The position numbers and the translations under genes are program-made. A stretch of DNA of 7,723 nucleotides, taken from positions 1 through 7,723 of the forward strand of contig CAKUCJ010000055.1 of assembly GCA_934643435.1 (NCBI GenBank). The letters are read 5' to 3'. This document shows, one piece after another, positions 1-6,226 of the stretch. The notes beneath the pieces are model-generated. The model had not been told where the DNA came from. It did not search any database and saw only the letters and a list, made by a program, of their open reading frames with translations. Numbering within the stretch: the first letter of the stretch is position 1; every line of letters begins with the position of its first letter. This stretch comes from an uncultured Collinsella sp. (GTDB lineage Bacteria > Actinomycetota > Coriobacteriia > Coriobacteriales > Coriobacteriaceae).

Positions 1-404
1 ATGTCTATGACCAGTACGGCACGCTCGATGCCCGCGTGAACCACGAGAGCGTTGAGCTCAAGGCCCCGACGGCTGACGAGCTGGCGCAGATCCGCGCGCT
101 CATCCAGGAGCACGTGGACGCGACGCAGAGCCCGCGCGGCATTAAGCTGCTTTACAGCTTCGATTCGATGAGCAAGCACTTTGTGAAGGTCATTCCGACC
201 GAGTACGAGCGCGTGCTGGCGATTGTCGCTGCTGCCGAGGGCGCGGGCAAGACGCATGCACAGGCCGAGGAACTGGCGTTTGACATCGTGACCGGCCGTG
301 CCGCCGCTGCCGATGTTGCTCGCTTTGATGTGGCGGGTGGCGCCGCTGGTGCTGTGACCGCCGCCGCTGCCAGCTCTGTTGCTTCGACCAAGAAGGAGGC
401 GTAA
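1..404 (+). CDS. gltB: Glutamate synthase large subunit, C-terminal end (partial)
   Basis: This is the last 134 codons of a gene that enters from the left edge; the first complete codon is at position 3 and TAA is at 402-404. The visible start VYDQYGTLDARVNHESVEL and the following ELAQIRALIQEHVDATQSPR and FVKVIPTEYERVL segments match the end of the C-terminal beta-helix (GXGXG) domain of the glutamate synthase alpha subunit. That subunit holds the glutaminase and FMN/3Fe-4S synthase sites, all of which lie outside the window. A GTG at 36 is an internal valine, not a start. The final 30 or so residues are an Ala/Val/Ser-rich tail ending TKKEA, probably disordered. gltD starts 5 bases after the stop and its ribosome binding site lies inside the last codons of this gene, so the two should be co-transcribed and translationally linked. 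The identification rests on the C-terminal pattern together with the adjacent gltD. Confidence 0.93.
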   Translation, partial: VYDQYGTLDARVNHESVELKAPTADELAQIRALIQEHVDATQSPRGIKLLYSFDSMSKHFVKVIPTEYERVLAIVAAAEGAGKTHAQAEELAFDIVTGRAAAADVARFDVAGGAAGAVTAAAASSVASTKKEA

Positions 405-409
405 GTGCC

Positions 410-1891
410 ATGGGTAAGCCCGGTGCTTTTCTTGATATCGATCGCGTGACCCACGAGCTTCGCCCCGTGGAGGAGCGCAGCCGCGATTTCGATCCGCTGT
501 ACGTGGAGCTCGACGATGACGCGCGCCGTGCTCAGGCGAGCCGTTGTATGATGTGCGGCGTGGCGTTTTGTCAGATGGGCGCGAGCTTTGGCAAGGCGCG
601 CCCGAGCGGCTGCCTGCTGCACAACCTGATTCCCGAGTGGAACGAGCTGGTGTATCGCGGCCGCTGGGACGAGGCGGCCGAGCGCCTGTCGCTCACCTCG
701 CCCATGCCCGAGTTCACGAGCCGCGTGTGCCCGGCGCTGTGCGAGGCCGCGTGCAACCTGGGCTCGGTCGACGGCCAGCCCACGACGATTCACGACAACG
801 AGCGCGCGATCAGCGACCACGAGTGGGCCAACGGCGGTCCGCGCCGCTTTGAGCCGGCGGGGGAGGGCGCGCCCACGGTTGCCGTGGTGGGCTCCGGCCC
901 CGCTGGCCTGGTGGCCGCGTGGGAGCTCGCTCGCCGCGGCGCCCGCGCGACGGTGTTTGAGCGCGACGACCGCCCGGGCGGCCTGCTTATGTACGGCATC
1001 CCCAACATGAAGCTCGAGAAGTCCGTGGTCGAGCGCCGCGTGGCGCTCATGCGTGAGCTGGGCATTGTGTTTGAGCTGAACGCCGACGTGAGCGATTCCA
1101 AGGTTGCCGCCAAGCTCGATGACTTTGACGCCGTCGTGGTGGCTGCCGGCGCCCGTGCTCCGCGTGGCCTTTTGGCTGCGAACATCGACGCTCCGGGCGT
1201 GGTGTACGCCGTGGACTACCTGACGGCATCGACCGTCTCGGTGCTCGACGGCGGCGAGCCCGCCATTGACGCGCGCGGCCTGGATGTCGTGGTCATTGGC
1301 GGCGGCGATACCGGCAACGACTGCGTGGGTACCGCGGTGCGCCAGGGTGCGCGCAGCGTGCGCCAGTTTGAGTTCTTGCCGGCGGCGCCCGATAAGCGCA
1401 CGGCGAGCAACCCCTGGCCGCAGTGGCCCAACGTGAAGAAGACCGACTATGGCCAGCAGGAGGCTATCGCCGCGATGGGCGGCGAGATGCGTGCCTGGGG
1501 CGTGGATACGCTCGAGGTGCTGTTGGACAAGAAGGGCGCGGCTGCGGGCCTGCGCGTGGTCGACCTGGACTGGTCGGCCGGAAAGCCGGAGCGCATTGCG
1601 GGCTCCGAGCACGAGGTGCCGGCGCAGCTGGTGCTCATCGCCTGCGGCTTTACGGGTCCCGAGCATGGCGTGTTCGATGCGGTGGGCGTGCCCGTTGCCG
1701 CCGCAGGACGCCCGCTGCCCGTGATGGCTGCCGAGGGCTCGCACCTCGCTGCTCGCACGGACGGTGTCGCCGCCGATGCCACGCCGGTGTATGTGGCCGG
1801 TGACGCCCGCAACGGCAGCTCGCTCGTGGTGAACGCCATGGCCGACGCCCTGGCATGCGCCGCCGAGGTCGCCGACGCGCTGGCGCTGTAA
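410..1891 (+). CDS. gltD: Glutamate synthase [NAD(P)H] small (beta) subunit
   Basis: This 493-aa flavoprotein takes electrons from NAD(P)H and passes them through FAD and Fe-S clusters to GltB, which makes two glutamates from glutamine and 2-oxoglutarate. It is cytoplasmic and works as a complex with GltB. The N-terminal cysteines for two 4Fe-4S clusters are present: C46, C49, C54 and C68 in the CMMCGVAFC region, then C107, C111 and C115 in CPALCEAAC. The FAD-binding GSGPAGL lies at 161-167 and RPGGLLMYGIP follows at 188-198. The second Rossmann motif GGGDTGNDCVGTAVRQGA is at 297-314, for NAD(P)H. The C-terminal FAD motif YVAGDARNGSSLVVNAMADA is at 461-480. Length is normal for the family. 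The ATG at 410 has AAGGAGG at 393-399, 10 bases upstream. No key residue is missing. Transcription should stop at the palindrome at 1903-1944. Long minus-strand frames opposite it are codon-bias shadows. Confidence 0.97.
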   Translation: MGKPGAFLDIDRVTHELRPVEERSRDFDPLYVELDDDARRAQASRCMMCGVAFCQMGASFGKARPSGCLLHNLIPEWNELVYRGRWDEAAERLSLTSPMPEFTSRVCPALCEAACNLGSVDGQPTTIHDNERAISDHEWANGGPRRFEPAGEGAPTVAVVGSGPAGLVAAWELARRGARATVFERDDRPGGLLMYGIPNMKLEKSVVERRVALMRELGIVFELNADVSDSKVAAKLDDFDAVVVAAGARAPRGLLAANIDAPGVVYAVDYLTASTVSVLDGGEPAIDARGLDVVVIGGGDTGNDCVGTAVRQGARSVRQFEFLPAAPDKRTASNPWPQWPNVKKTDYGQQEAIAAMGGEMRAWGVDTLEVLLDKKGAAAGLRVVDLDWSAGKPERIAGSEHEVPAQLVLIACGFTGPEHGVFDAVGVPVAAAGRPLPVMAAEGSHLAARTDGVAADATPVYVAGDARNGSSLVVNAMADALACAAEVADALAL

Positions 1892-1902
1892 CATAGTCAT
1901 TT

Positions 1903-1944
1903 AAGAACGTCCCCAATGACTAGTCATTGGGGACGTTCTTTTTT
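1903..1944 (+). terminator. gltBD terminator, a perfect 38-bp palindrome
   Basis: Positions 1903-1940 read the same on both strands, centred on CTAG at 1920-1923; each arm is 19 bp and begins AAGAACGTCCCC. A run of six T occupies 1939-1944, and the hairpin starts 11 bases after the gltD stop. This is the normal form of a Rho-independent terminator for the plus-strand gltBD transcript. There is no good T tract on the minus strand. A longer-than-needed perfect stem and a second copy of the TTGGGGAC motif right after it suggest that a repetitive element supplies the terminator. Confidence 0.85.
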
Positions 1945-1947
1945 GTC

Positions 1948-1968
1948 TAGTTGTTGGGGACACTCTTT
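1948..1968 (+). repeat. Direct copy of the gltD terminator motif
   Basis: The pattern TAGTnnTTGGGGACnnTCTTT occurs at 1921-1941 (right arm of the terminator) and again at 1948-1968, 27 bases later, in the same orientation. The left arm of the terminator is a third copy in inverted orientation. This arrangement is typical of a repetitive intergenic element more than of a simple terminator. Confidence 0.6.
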
Positions 1969-1979
1969 GCGGGGGCGTC

Positions 1980-2026
1980 TGTTCATTTGTCGACGTGCGG
2001 ATGTTCACTCGTTGACGTTTGCGGAT
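1980..2026 (+). repeat. Degenerate tandem pair, about 23 bp
   Basis: TGTTCATTTGTCGACGTGCGGA at 1980-2001 is followed at 2003-2026 by a second version that differs at three positions and has two extra T (TGTTCACTCGTTGACG, then TTTGCGGA). No function is evident; it could be a direct-repeat binding site or a small duplication. Confidence 0.45.
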
Positions 2027-2066
2027 GCGGTGCTCCGCTCTTTCTGTGGTGGCCGGGGGCACTTGA

Positions 2067-2095
2067 TTCAAAATAGCTGGATCGCTGTCTATATA
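2067..2095 (+). promoter_or_regulatory. Weak promoter candidate for the 235-aa gene
   Basis: TTCAAA at 2067-2072 and TATATA at 2090-2095 are 17 bp apart, each matching four of six positions of the sigma-70 type consensus. The AT-rich patch is unusual in this window. It would give a leader of roughly 155 bases before the ATG at 2258, which contains the small palindrome CTCAAATTGAG near the ribosome binding site. This is a pattern match only. Confidence 0.25.
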
Positions 2096-2257
2096 TACCT
2101 GCGGGTTCTTTGTGGTGTACATATTCGGGCAAGCATTCCGTCAAGTGTTTGGTCAGCATCTGGTTTGCAGCCGGATGCCTATTTTGCCCGCGCTGACAGC
2201 GGCTGCCTACCCTCCTCGTAAGCTCAAATTGAGGTCCATCAGTTTGAGGAGGATGCC

Positions 2258-2965
2258 ATGACTGAGCACGTTTTAGACCGAGAGCAGCTGGTCGAGGCCG
2301 TCGGCAACGATATCGCCGATATGGCTCATTTTTGGATGCTGCGGAAGTTTCAATTCCTGGAGCCGGCGCGCGAGCAGTTCGAGATCATTGTCGACCCGTG
2401 GCTCAATTATTGCGAGGAGCCTTCTCAAAACGAAATCATGGCCTACAACATGGCATTTACCGATTGGCTGCTCTTTGAGCGTCCATATCGTCACGGCGCG
2501 ACGTTGCTCGAACTGTATGTTGACGAGCCGCCAGCGTCAATTTCGCCCGCTTCGCTCGAGCGACTTAAGCAGGTGCGCGATACGCAGTACTTTTCGCGTT
2601 TTGGCATTCTGGATAAAGATTCCGCGACCGGCATGGTTGCGCTGAAGGATACGCGCACCGATCGCCGTTTTGATGTCTACGATCCGCATATCGTGCAGAA
2701 AGGGCACTGGCGCGATGGCGCGATCGCGGTGCGCCTCGCGTGCGTGGACGATGCCTGGTTAACAGTGGGACAGCTCTACCTCTACGACATCGCGCGCCTG
2801 AGTGACACGGCGGTCGATGGGCCGGGTGCGGTGCATCCGGAGGACCTGCAGGACGGCTTTGACACCTCGCGCATCAGTTTCTTCTTACGCCTGATCCGTG
2901 ACACCATGGGCGCCCAGGGACGATACGTGAAGTCGCTCAACATCTACGAGCAGGAATGGGAGTAG
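2258..2965 (+). CDS. Hypothetical protein, 235 aa, function unknown
   Basis: I do not recognise the family. The ATG at 2258 has an excellent GAGGAGG at 2246-2252, five bases upstream, so the start is well supported. The protein is soluble: no signal peptide, no membrane segment and no cysteine-pair metal site are visible. The N-terminal half is helical and rich in aromatic residues (HFWMLRKFQFLEP, AYNMAFTDWLLFERPYRHGA). The second half alternates hydrophobic and charged stretches like a beta-rich domain (KDTRTDRRFDVYDPHIVQ, AIAVRLACVDDAWLTVG). The end, EDLQDGFDTSRISFFLRLIR, may be helical. The acidic composition suggests a cytoplasmic protein. Base composition and codon use are near those of the flanking genes, slightly less GC-rich than gltD. 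No terminator follows: the first repeat array starts about 24 bases after the TAG stop, so its transcript may run into the array. Confidence 0.85.
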   Translation: MTEHVLDREQLVEAVGNDIADMAHFWMLRKFQFLEPAREQFEIIVDPWLNYCEEPSQNEIMAYNMAFTDWLLFERPYRHGATLLELYVDEPPASISPASLERLKQVRDTQYFSRFGILDKDSATGMVALKDTRTDRRFDVYDPHIVQKGHWRDGAIAVRLACVDDAWLTVGQLYLYDIARLSDTAVDGPGAVHPEDLQDGFDTSRISFFLRLIRDTMGAQGRYVKSLNIYEQEWE

Positions 2966-2988
2966 AGGTTGGGGCCGCTGCCGGTTTG

Positions 2989-3284
2989 TCTTGATCCGTA
3001 ACATCGGGAGGCCATTTGGGGCCGTAACTGTTACGGATTGAGATGAACTGGCGCGGGCTGTCCGAATGTCTCAATCTGCAACAACTGGAGGTAATTCTGG
3101 TCCGTAACTGTTACAGATCGAGACTGAAGGTTGGCTGCAGATGAATTATCTCAATCTGTAACATCTAGCTGCTAAAAACCGGTCTACCTGTTACAGATTG
3201 AGACAAAGGATTGGTCTGCTGCCAAAAGATCTTGTTCTGTAGCAACTAGAGGCTCAAAGACTGTCTTCTTGTTACAGATTGAGA
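2989..3284. repeat. Upstream array: 8 alternating inverted 15-mers at 40-bp spacing
   Basis: Copies of TCTCAATCTGTAACA (left arms) start at 2989, 3069, 3149 and 3230. Copies of its reverse complement TGTTACAGATTGAGA (right arms) start at 3029, 3109, 3189 and 3270. Successive arms are therefore 40, 40, 40, 40, 40, 41 and 40 bp apart, giving four hairpin-capable units of 80 bp. Each left arm differs from the consensus at 0-4 positions, and three of the four right arms at 0-1. The 25-26-bp segments between arms fall into two alternating conserved classes: those inside hairpins (for example ending GGTCTACC or CCGTAAC) and those between hairpins (for example AAAGGATTGG then GCTGCCAAAAG). Similarity to the second class reaches back to 2964, at the stop codon of the preceding gene. 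No hairpin has a T tract, so these are not ordinary terminators. Confidence 0.92.
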
Positions 3285-3337
3285 CGTTTGTCGCGGCGAC
3301 GACGGCTGTAATAGTTCGTTTGTCAAATTTGGTGGTG

Positions 3338-4381
3338 ATGGAAGTGTCCAGTACCGTTCTCAAACATAAGCGTCCGACTCGCAATACTATGGCTCGAAAC
3401 AGGATGTTGGCCCGGCTCACGGAGGCAGCTGAGCAAGGCGCACTGTTTGCGACGCACGACAATGCCGAGCTTATGTGGCTGCGGCGACATGTGGGGACTG
3501 ACGATATTGCGGAGCCGGAGCCGCATCTGTTCTGTTTTCGGCATGATTGGGATTCGTTGACGCCGCCGGAGCGGGCGCTGCGGACCATCAAAGGACTTGC
3601 GGCGTTTCATCCCGATTGGGCGTTTTGGGGCTATGACGCGGCCCTTCTGTGGGACTTGGAAGTGCCGAACGATTTGCTCGGGCCGCGTTTTCTTGTTAAG
3701 ACGGGCTGTTCTGCGCCGTTGAGCGGTGGGTGCAGGTTGCTGCGTCCGCAGGCGGCGGGTGCACTTGAGCGCGTCGACGGTTTGCGGGTGACGCCGTTTT
3801 GGCGCACAGTGGAGGATTGCCTGCTACGGGCGCCGTTTTCGTATGGGCTGGCGATTGCCGATTCTGCCTTGCGGGCGAAGGGTTCGTCGCGCGATGAGTT
3901 GCGTGAGCGGTTTCGCGCCGATTGCGATGGCCGGCGTGGGTATCGCAGGGCACAGGTGATCGCATCGTATGCGGACGGACTGTCAGAAAATGGCGGCGAG
4001 TCTCGTTTTCGAGCTTTCTTTATTGCGTACGGCTTTCCGGTGCCGGAGCTTCAGGTGGAGTTTCGCGATCCGCTCGATCCGAGCAACGTGTTTCGGGTCG
4101 ACTATTTCTGGCGGCTCGAGAACGGGACGTGCGTGATCGGCGAGCTGGACGGGAAGGGGAAGTATGCGCTGCAGGCCGGCGAGGGCCGGAAGTCCGTCGA
4201 CCCGTTTGTGGCGGAGCGCCAGCGAGAATCTCATCTGACAATGCTCGGACACAAGGTGCTTCGGTTTACGTTCGATGAGCTCAAAGACCCGGGGAAGCTG
4301 GTCGAGAAGATGAGGCTGGCGGGTATCCCGCAGCGGGCGGATCTGGCTGAGGAATGGAGACGTCAATGGTACGGGCGCTGA
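3338..4381 (+). CDS. AbiEi-like / DUF559 (Vsr-like nuclease fold) protein bracketed by repeat arrays
   Basis: This 347-aa protein has the two-part build of actinobacterial proteins annotated as type IV toxin-antitoxin AbiEi-family or DUF559. Residues about 20-130 look like a winged-helix plus AbiEi-type region (AELMWLRRHVG, then FWGYDAALLWDLEVP). Residues about 215-325 look like a PD-(D/E)XK-type fold of the Vsr/DUF559 group: E221, D255 in FRVDYFWR, then GELDGKGKYA with E269, D271 and K273, VAERQRESHL at 291-300, and LGHKVLRFTFDEL at 303-315. Acidic and lysine positions expected for catalysis are present, but activity is not shown. The start is uncertain. ATG 3338 is chosen because the frame upstream, to a TTG at 3269, is repeat-array sequence. 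ATG 3389 and 3404 are alternatives, and none has a strong ribosome binding site. Compared with gltD, it uses more CGG, TTG and TTT codons, a sign of acquisition. No partner toxin gene (AbiEii) is adjacent. Confidence 0.75.
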   Translation: MEVSSTVLKHKRPTRNTMARNRMLARLTEAAEQGALFATHDNAELMWLRRHVGTDDIAEPEPHLFCFRHDWDSLTPPERALRTIKGLAAFHPDWAFWGYDAALLWDLEVPNDLLGPRFLVKTGCSAPLSGGCRLLRPQAAGALERVDGLRVTPFWRTVEDCLLRAPFSYGLAIADSALRAKGSSRDELRERFRADCDGRRGYRRAQVIASYADGLSENGGESRFRAFFIAYGFPVPELQVEFRDPLDPSNVFRVDYFWRLENGTCVIGELDGKGKYALQAGEGRKSVDPFVAERQRESHLTMLGHKVLRFTFDELKDPGKLVEKMRLAGIPQRADLAEEWRRQWYGR

Positions 4382-4390
4382 GAGGGTTTG

Positions 4391-4687
4391 TCTCGGTCTG
4401 TAACATCTAGGAGCTGTTTGGACCCGTAACTGTTACAGATTGAGATGAACAAGTGCGGCCTCGACCGAATGTCTCAATCTGTAACATCTGACTGTCAAAA
4501 CACGGTTTACCTGTTGCAGATCGAGACGGAAGGTTGACCGCCGGTGAAAGATCTCGGTCTGTAACATCTGGCTGCTAAAAACAGGTCTTCCTGTTACAGA
4601 TTGAGACAAAGGGTTGGACCGCTGCCAAAAGATCTTGTTCTGTAACATCTGGAGGACAAAACTTGGTCTTCCTGTTACAGATCGAGA
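4391..4687. repeat. Downstream array: 8 alternating inverted 15-mers at 40-bp spacing
   Basis: Left arms (TCTCAATCTGTAACA type) start at 4391, 4472, 4552 and 4633, and right arms (TGTTACAGATTGAGA type) at 4431, 4512, 4592 and 4673. Steps are 40, 41, 40, 40, 40, 41 and 40 bp. The array begins 10 bases after the stop codon at 4379-4381. Units correspond in order to those of the upstream array: the first right arm is followed by TGAAC in both, and the third-to-fourth link (CAAAGGGTTGG, then GCTGCCAAAAGATCTTG) differs from its counterpart at only three of 38 positions. The fourth left arm carries the same deviation (TCTTGTTCTGTA) in both arrays. No T tract follows any hairpin. Confidence 0.92.
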
Positions 4688-4773
4688 TGTTTCGCTGGGG
4701 CGGTCGGGGGCAGAGCCGCATCGGCCCCGTTCATCCTCACATCCCTCTCTTTTCTCCGTTAACCGATATGTGC

Positions 4774-4802
4774 GACTTTAGTCCGCTGCATTAGGTGATA
4801 AT
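4774..4802 (+). promoter_or_regulatory. Promoter candidate for the amidohydrolase gene
   Basis: GATAAT at 4797-4802, within AGGTGATAATGG, is a good -10-like hexamer 39 bases before the ATG at 4842. The matching -35 region at 17 bp (GACTTT, 4774-4779) is poor, so an activator or an alternative hexamer may be used. The stretch from 4688 to 4796 shows no gene; it contains a C/T-rich patch at 4732-4757. Confidence 0.3.
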
Positions 4803-4825
4803 GGACAGATGTTCAAGTTAATCGT

Positions 4826-4835
4826 GAGGGAGGAG
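4826..4835 (+). promoter_or_regulatory. Ribosome binding site that fixes the amidohydrolase start
   Basis: GAGGGAGGAG ends six bases before the ATG at 4842. An in-frame ATG at 4809 has no comparable site and would place this purine run inside the coding sequence, so 4842 is preferred. Confidence 0.8.
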
Positions 4836-4841
4836 CTCGAT

Positions 4842-6212
4842 ATGGCGACTGCCGATCGTCCCACGTTGTTTATCAATGCGACCGTCCTGGATGGTTCGGA
4901 GCATATGGAGCCGCAGCCCGATATGGCCGTGGCCGTTGAGCGTGGCATCATCACCTGGATGGGACCGAGCGCCGTGGCCCAAGCTCCAGCGGGGGCCGAG
5001 GTCATCGACCTGGCAGGTGCGTATCTCATGCCGGGCCTCATCAACATGCACGTGCATCTGTGCGGCTCGGGCAAGCCGGTCTCGGCAGGCGATGCGGGTG
5101 CGCTGATGAAAAAGCTCGATAATCCCGTGGGTCGCGCCATCGTCCGCCATATCCTCAAAGGCAGCGCCCAGCAACAGTTGGCAAGCGGCGTGACCACGGT
5201 GCGCGGCGCAGGCGACCCGCTGTTTGCCGATATTGCCGTGCGCAACGCCATCGACGCTGGCAAGTATCAGGGCCCGCGTCTTGTCGCGCCGGGCACGGGC
5301 GTCACGGTGCCGGGCGGCCATGGCGCAGGTCTGTTCGCGCAGGTCGCCAATACCCCTGCCGAGGCGGCCGAGCAGGTGCGCGACCTCTATGCGCGCGGCG
5401 CCGACGTTATCAAGCTGTTCGTGACGGGCGGCGTGTTCGACGCGACCGAGGTGGGCGAGCCGGGCGTGTTGCGTATGCCGGTCGAGGTCGCCGCGGCGGC
5501 GTGCAAGGCGGCGCACGAGGTTGGTCTTCCGGTCATGGCCCATGTCGAGAGCACCGAGGGCGTGAAGGCCGCGCTTCAAGCGGGCGTCGACACGATCGAG
5601 CATGGTGCTCCGATGACACCCGAGATCCTGGAGCTGTATCGCGGTGCCGCAGGCACGCAGCTCGAGGGGCGCGCACCGAGCGTGACCTGCACAATCAGCC
5701 CAGCGCTGCCGTTTGTGCTGCTCGATCCGGAGAAGACCCATTCGACCGACACGCAAAAGAAGAACGGTGACATCGTGTGCTCGGGCATTATCGAGAGTGC
5801 TCGCGCTGCCTTGGATGCCGGCGTTAGGGTGGGCCTGGGCACGGATTCGAGCTGCCCGTTTGTGACGCAGTACGACATGTGGCGTGAGGTGGCTTACTTT
5901 TCCAAATACGTTGGCGTGAGTAACGCCTTTGCGCTGCACACGGCCACGCAGGTCAATGCCGAGCTGCTGGGCCTGGGTGACGAGACGGGCACGATCGAGT
6001 GCGGCAAGGCGGCCGATATCTTGGTGGCGCGTGAGAATCCTCTGGACGACCTGACGGCCCTGCGCGAGCCGATGCACGTGATGTGCCGCGGCGACCTGGC
6101 GCGCAAGCTGAAGGTCAAGCACATTCCCGAGGTGGACACCGAGCTCGACGCGATTATGGCCATGCCTGCCGAGGCGCTGGCTGAGGAGCTTGCGCGCGAC
6201 GGCGTGGCGTAG
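4842..6212 (+). CDS. Metal-dependent amidohydrolase (imidazolonepropionase-like)
   Basis: This 456-aa hydrolase of the amidohydrolase superfamily probably cleaves an amide or cyclic amide, or an Xaa-Pro-type dipeptide; the substrate cannot be read from sequence. The metal-site residues are all visible: HxH (H70, H72) in PGLINMHVHL, K191 in ADVIKLFVTGG (the likely carbamylated bridging lysine), H234 in MAHVES, H254 in TIEHG, and D335 in GLGTDSS. The small N- and C-terminal beta domain is present, ending with the usual TGTIECGKAADILVARENPL at 382-401. There is no signal peptide, so it is cytoplasmic. Length is normal for the family. The gene stands alone: a repeat array lies upstream and a terminator downstream, so neighbours do not reveal its pathway. 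A 434-codon frame on the minus strand opposite it is a shadow of its GC-rich codons. Confidence 0.9.
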   Translation: MATADRPTLFINATVLDGSEHMEPQPDMAVAVERGIITWMGPSAVAQAPAGAEVIDLAGAYLMPGLINMHVHLCGSGKPVSAGDAGALMKKLDNPVGRAIVRHILKGSAQQQLASGVTTVRGAGDPLFADIAVRNAIDAGKYQGPRLVAPGTGVTVPGGHGAGLFAQVANTPAEAAEQVRDLYARGADVIKLFVTGGVFDATEVGEPGVLRMPVEVAAAACKAAHEVGLPVMAHVESTEGVKAALQAGVDTIEHGAPMTPEILELYRGAAGTQLEGRAPSVTCTISPALPFVLLDPEKTHSTDTQKKNGDIVCSGIIESARAALDAGVRVGLGTDSSCPFVTQYDMWREVAYFSKYVGVSNAFALHTATQVNAELLGLGDETGTIECGKAADILVARENPLDDLTALREPMHVMCRGDLARKLKVKHIPEVDTELDAIMAMPAEALAEELARDGVA

Positions 6213-6226
6213 GCACTGGCGTGACG

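Larger units (their letters stand above)
1945..2257. other. Gene-free stretch between gltD and the 235-aa gene
   Basis: I see no supported gene here. A 101-codon frame at 1916-2221 begins inside the terminator palindrome, is rich in Cys, Ser and Trp and has no ribosome binding site, so I do not call it. The stretch holds three things. A second copy of the terminator arm motif (TAGTTGTTGGGGACACTCTTT family) lies at 1948-1968. A degenerate tandem pair lies at 1980-2026. An AT-rich patch at 2067-2097 could contain a promoter. Small palindromes include CGCTGACAGCG at 2191-2201 and CTCAAATTGAG at 2223-2233. Base composition is clearly less GC-rich than in gltD. Confidence 0.6.
2964..4687. mobile_element. 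Putative array-gene-array cassette
   Basis: The two arrays are direct repeats about 1402 bp apart that enclose one gene with no spare DNA. The gene's open frame begins inside the last arm of the first array, and similarity to the repeat unit begins at the gene's stop codon on the other side. This looks like a unit that could move, duplicate, or be lost by recombination between the arrays. No transposase, integrase or target-site duplication is visible, so calling it mobile is inference. The alternative is a stationary locus whose arrays regulate, or are bound or cut by, the enclosed protein. Confidence 0.4.

Noticed and set aside
152..1900. 582-codon open frame on the minus strand opposite gltB/gltD
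   Set aside because: It mirrors the strongly GC-biased codons of gltD, has a His/Arg/Ala-rich composition with no domain, and gltD on the other strand has complete family motifs.
1916..2221. 101-codon plus-strand frame in the intergenic stretch
   Set aside because: It starts inside the terminator palindrome, has no ribosome binding site and has an unlikely composition rich in Cys, Ser and Trp.
2989..3284. CRISPR array, suggested by regular 15-bp repeats and 25-bp gaps
   Set aside because: The repeats alternate in orientation, the gaps are conserved in two classes and are not unique, the repeats are too short, and no cas gene is present.
2989..3284. Row of Rho-independent terminators after the 235-aa gene
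   Set aside because: None of the hairpins is followed by a T tract, and the loops of about 25 bases are too long.
3338..4381. Reading the bracketed gene as a complete AbiE toxin-antitoxin pair
   Set aside because: Only the AbiEi-like part is present; there is no adjacent nucleotidyltransferase toxin gene, and the C-terminal half is nuclease-like instead.
4818..6122. 434-codon open frame on the minus strand opposite the amidohydrolase
   Set aside because: Same codon-bias effect; the sequence is His/Arg-rich with no recognisable fold, and the plus-strand gene has all metal-site residues.
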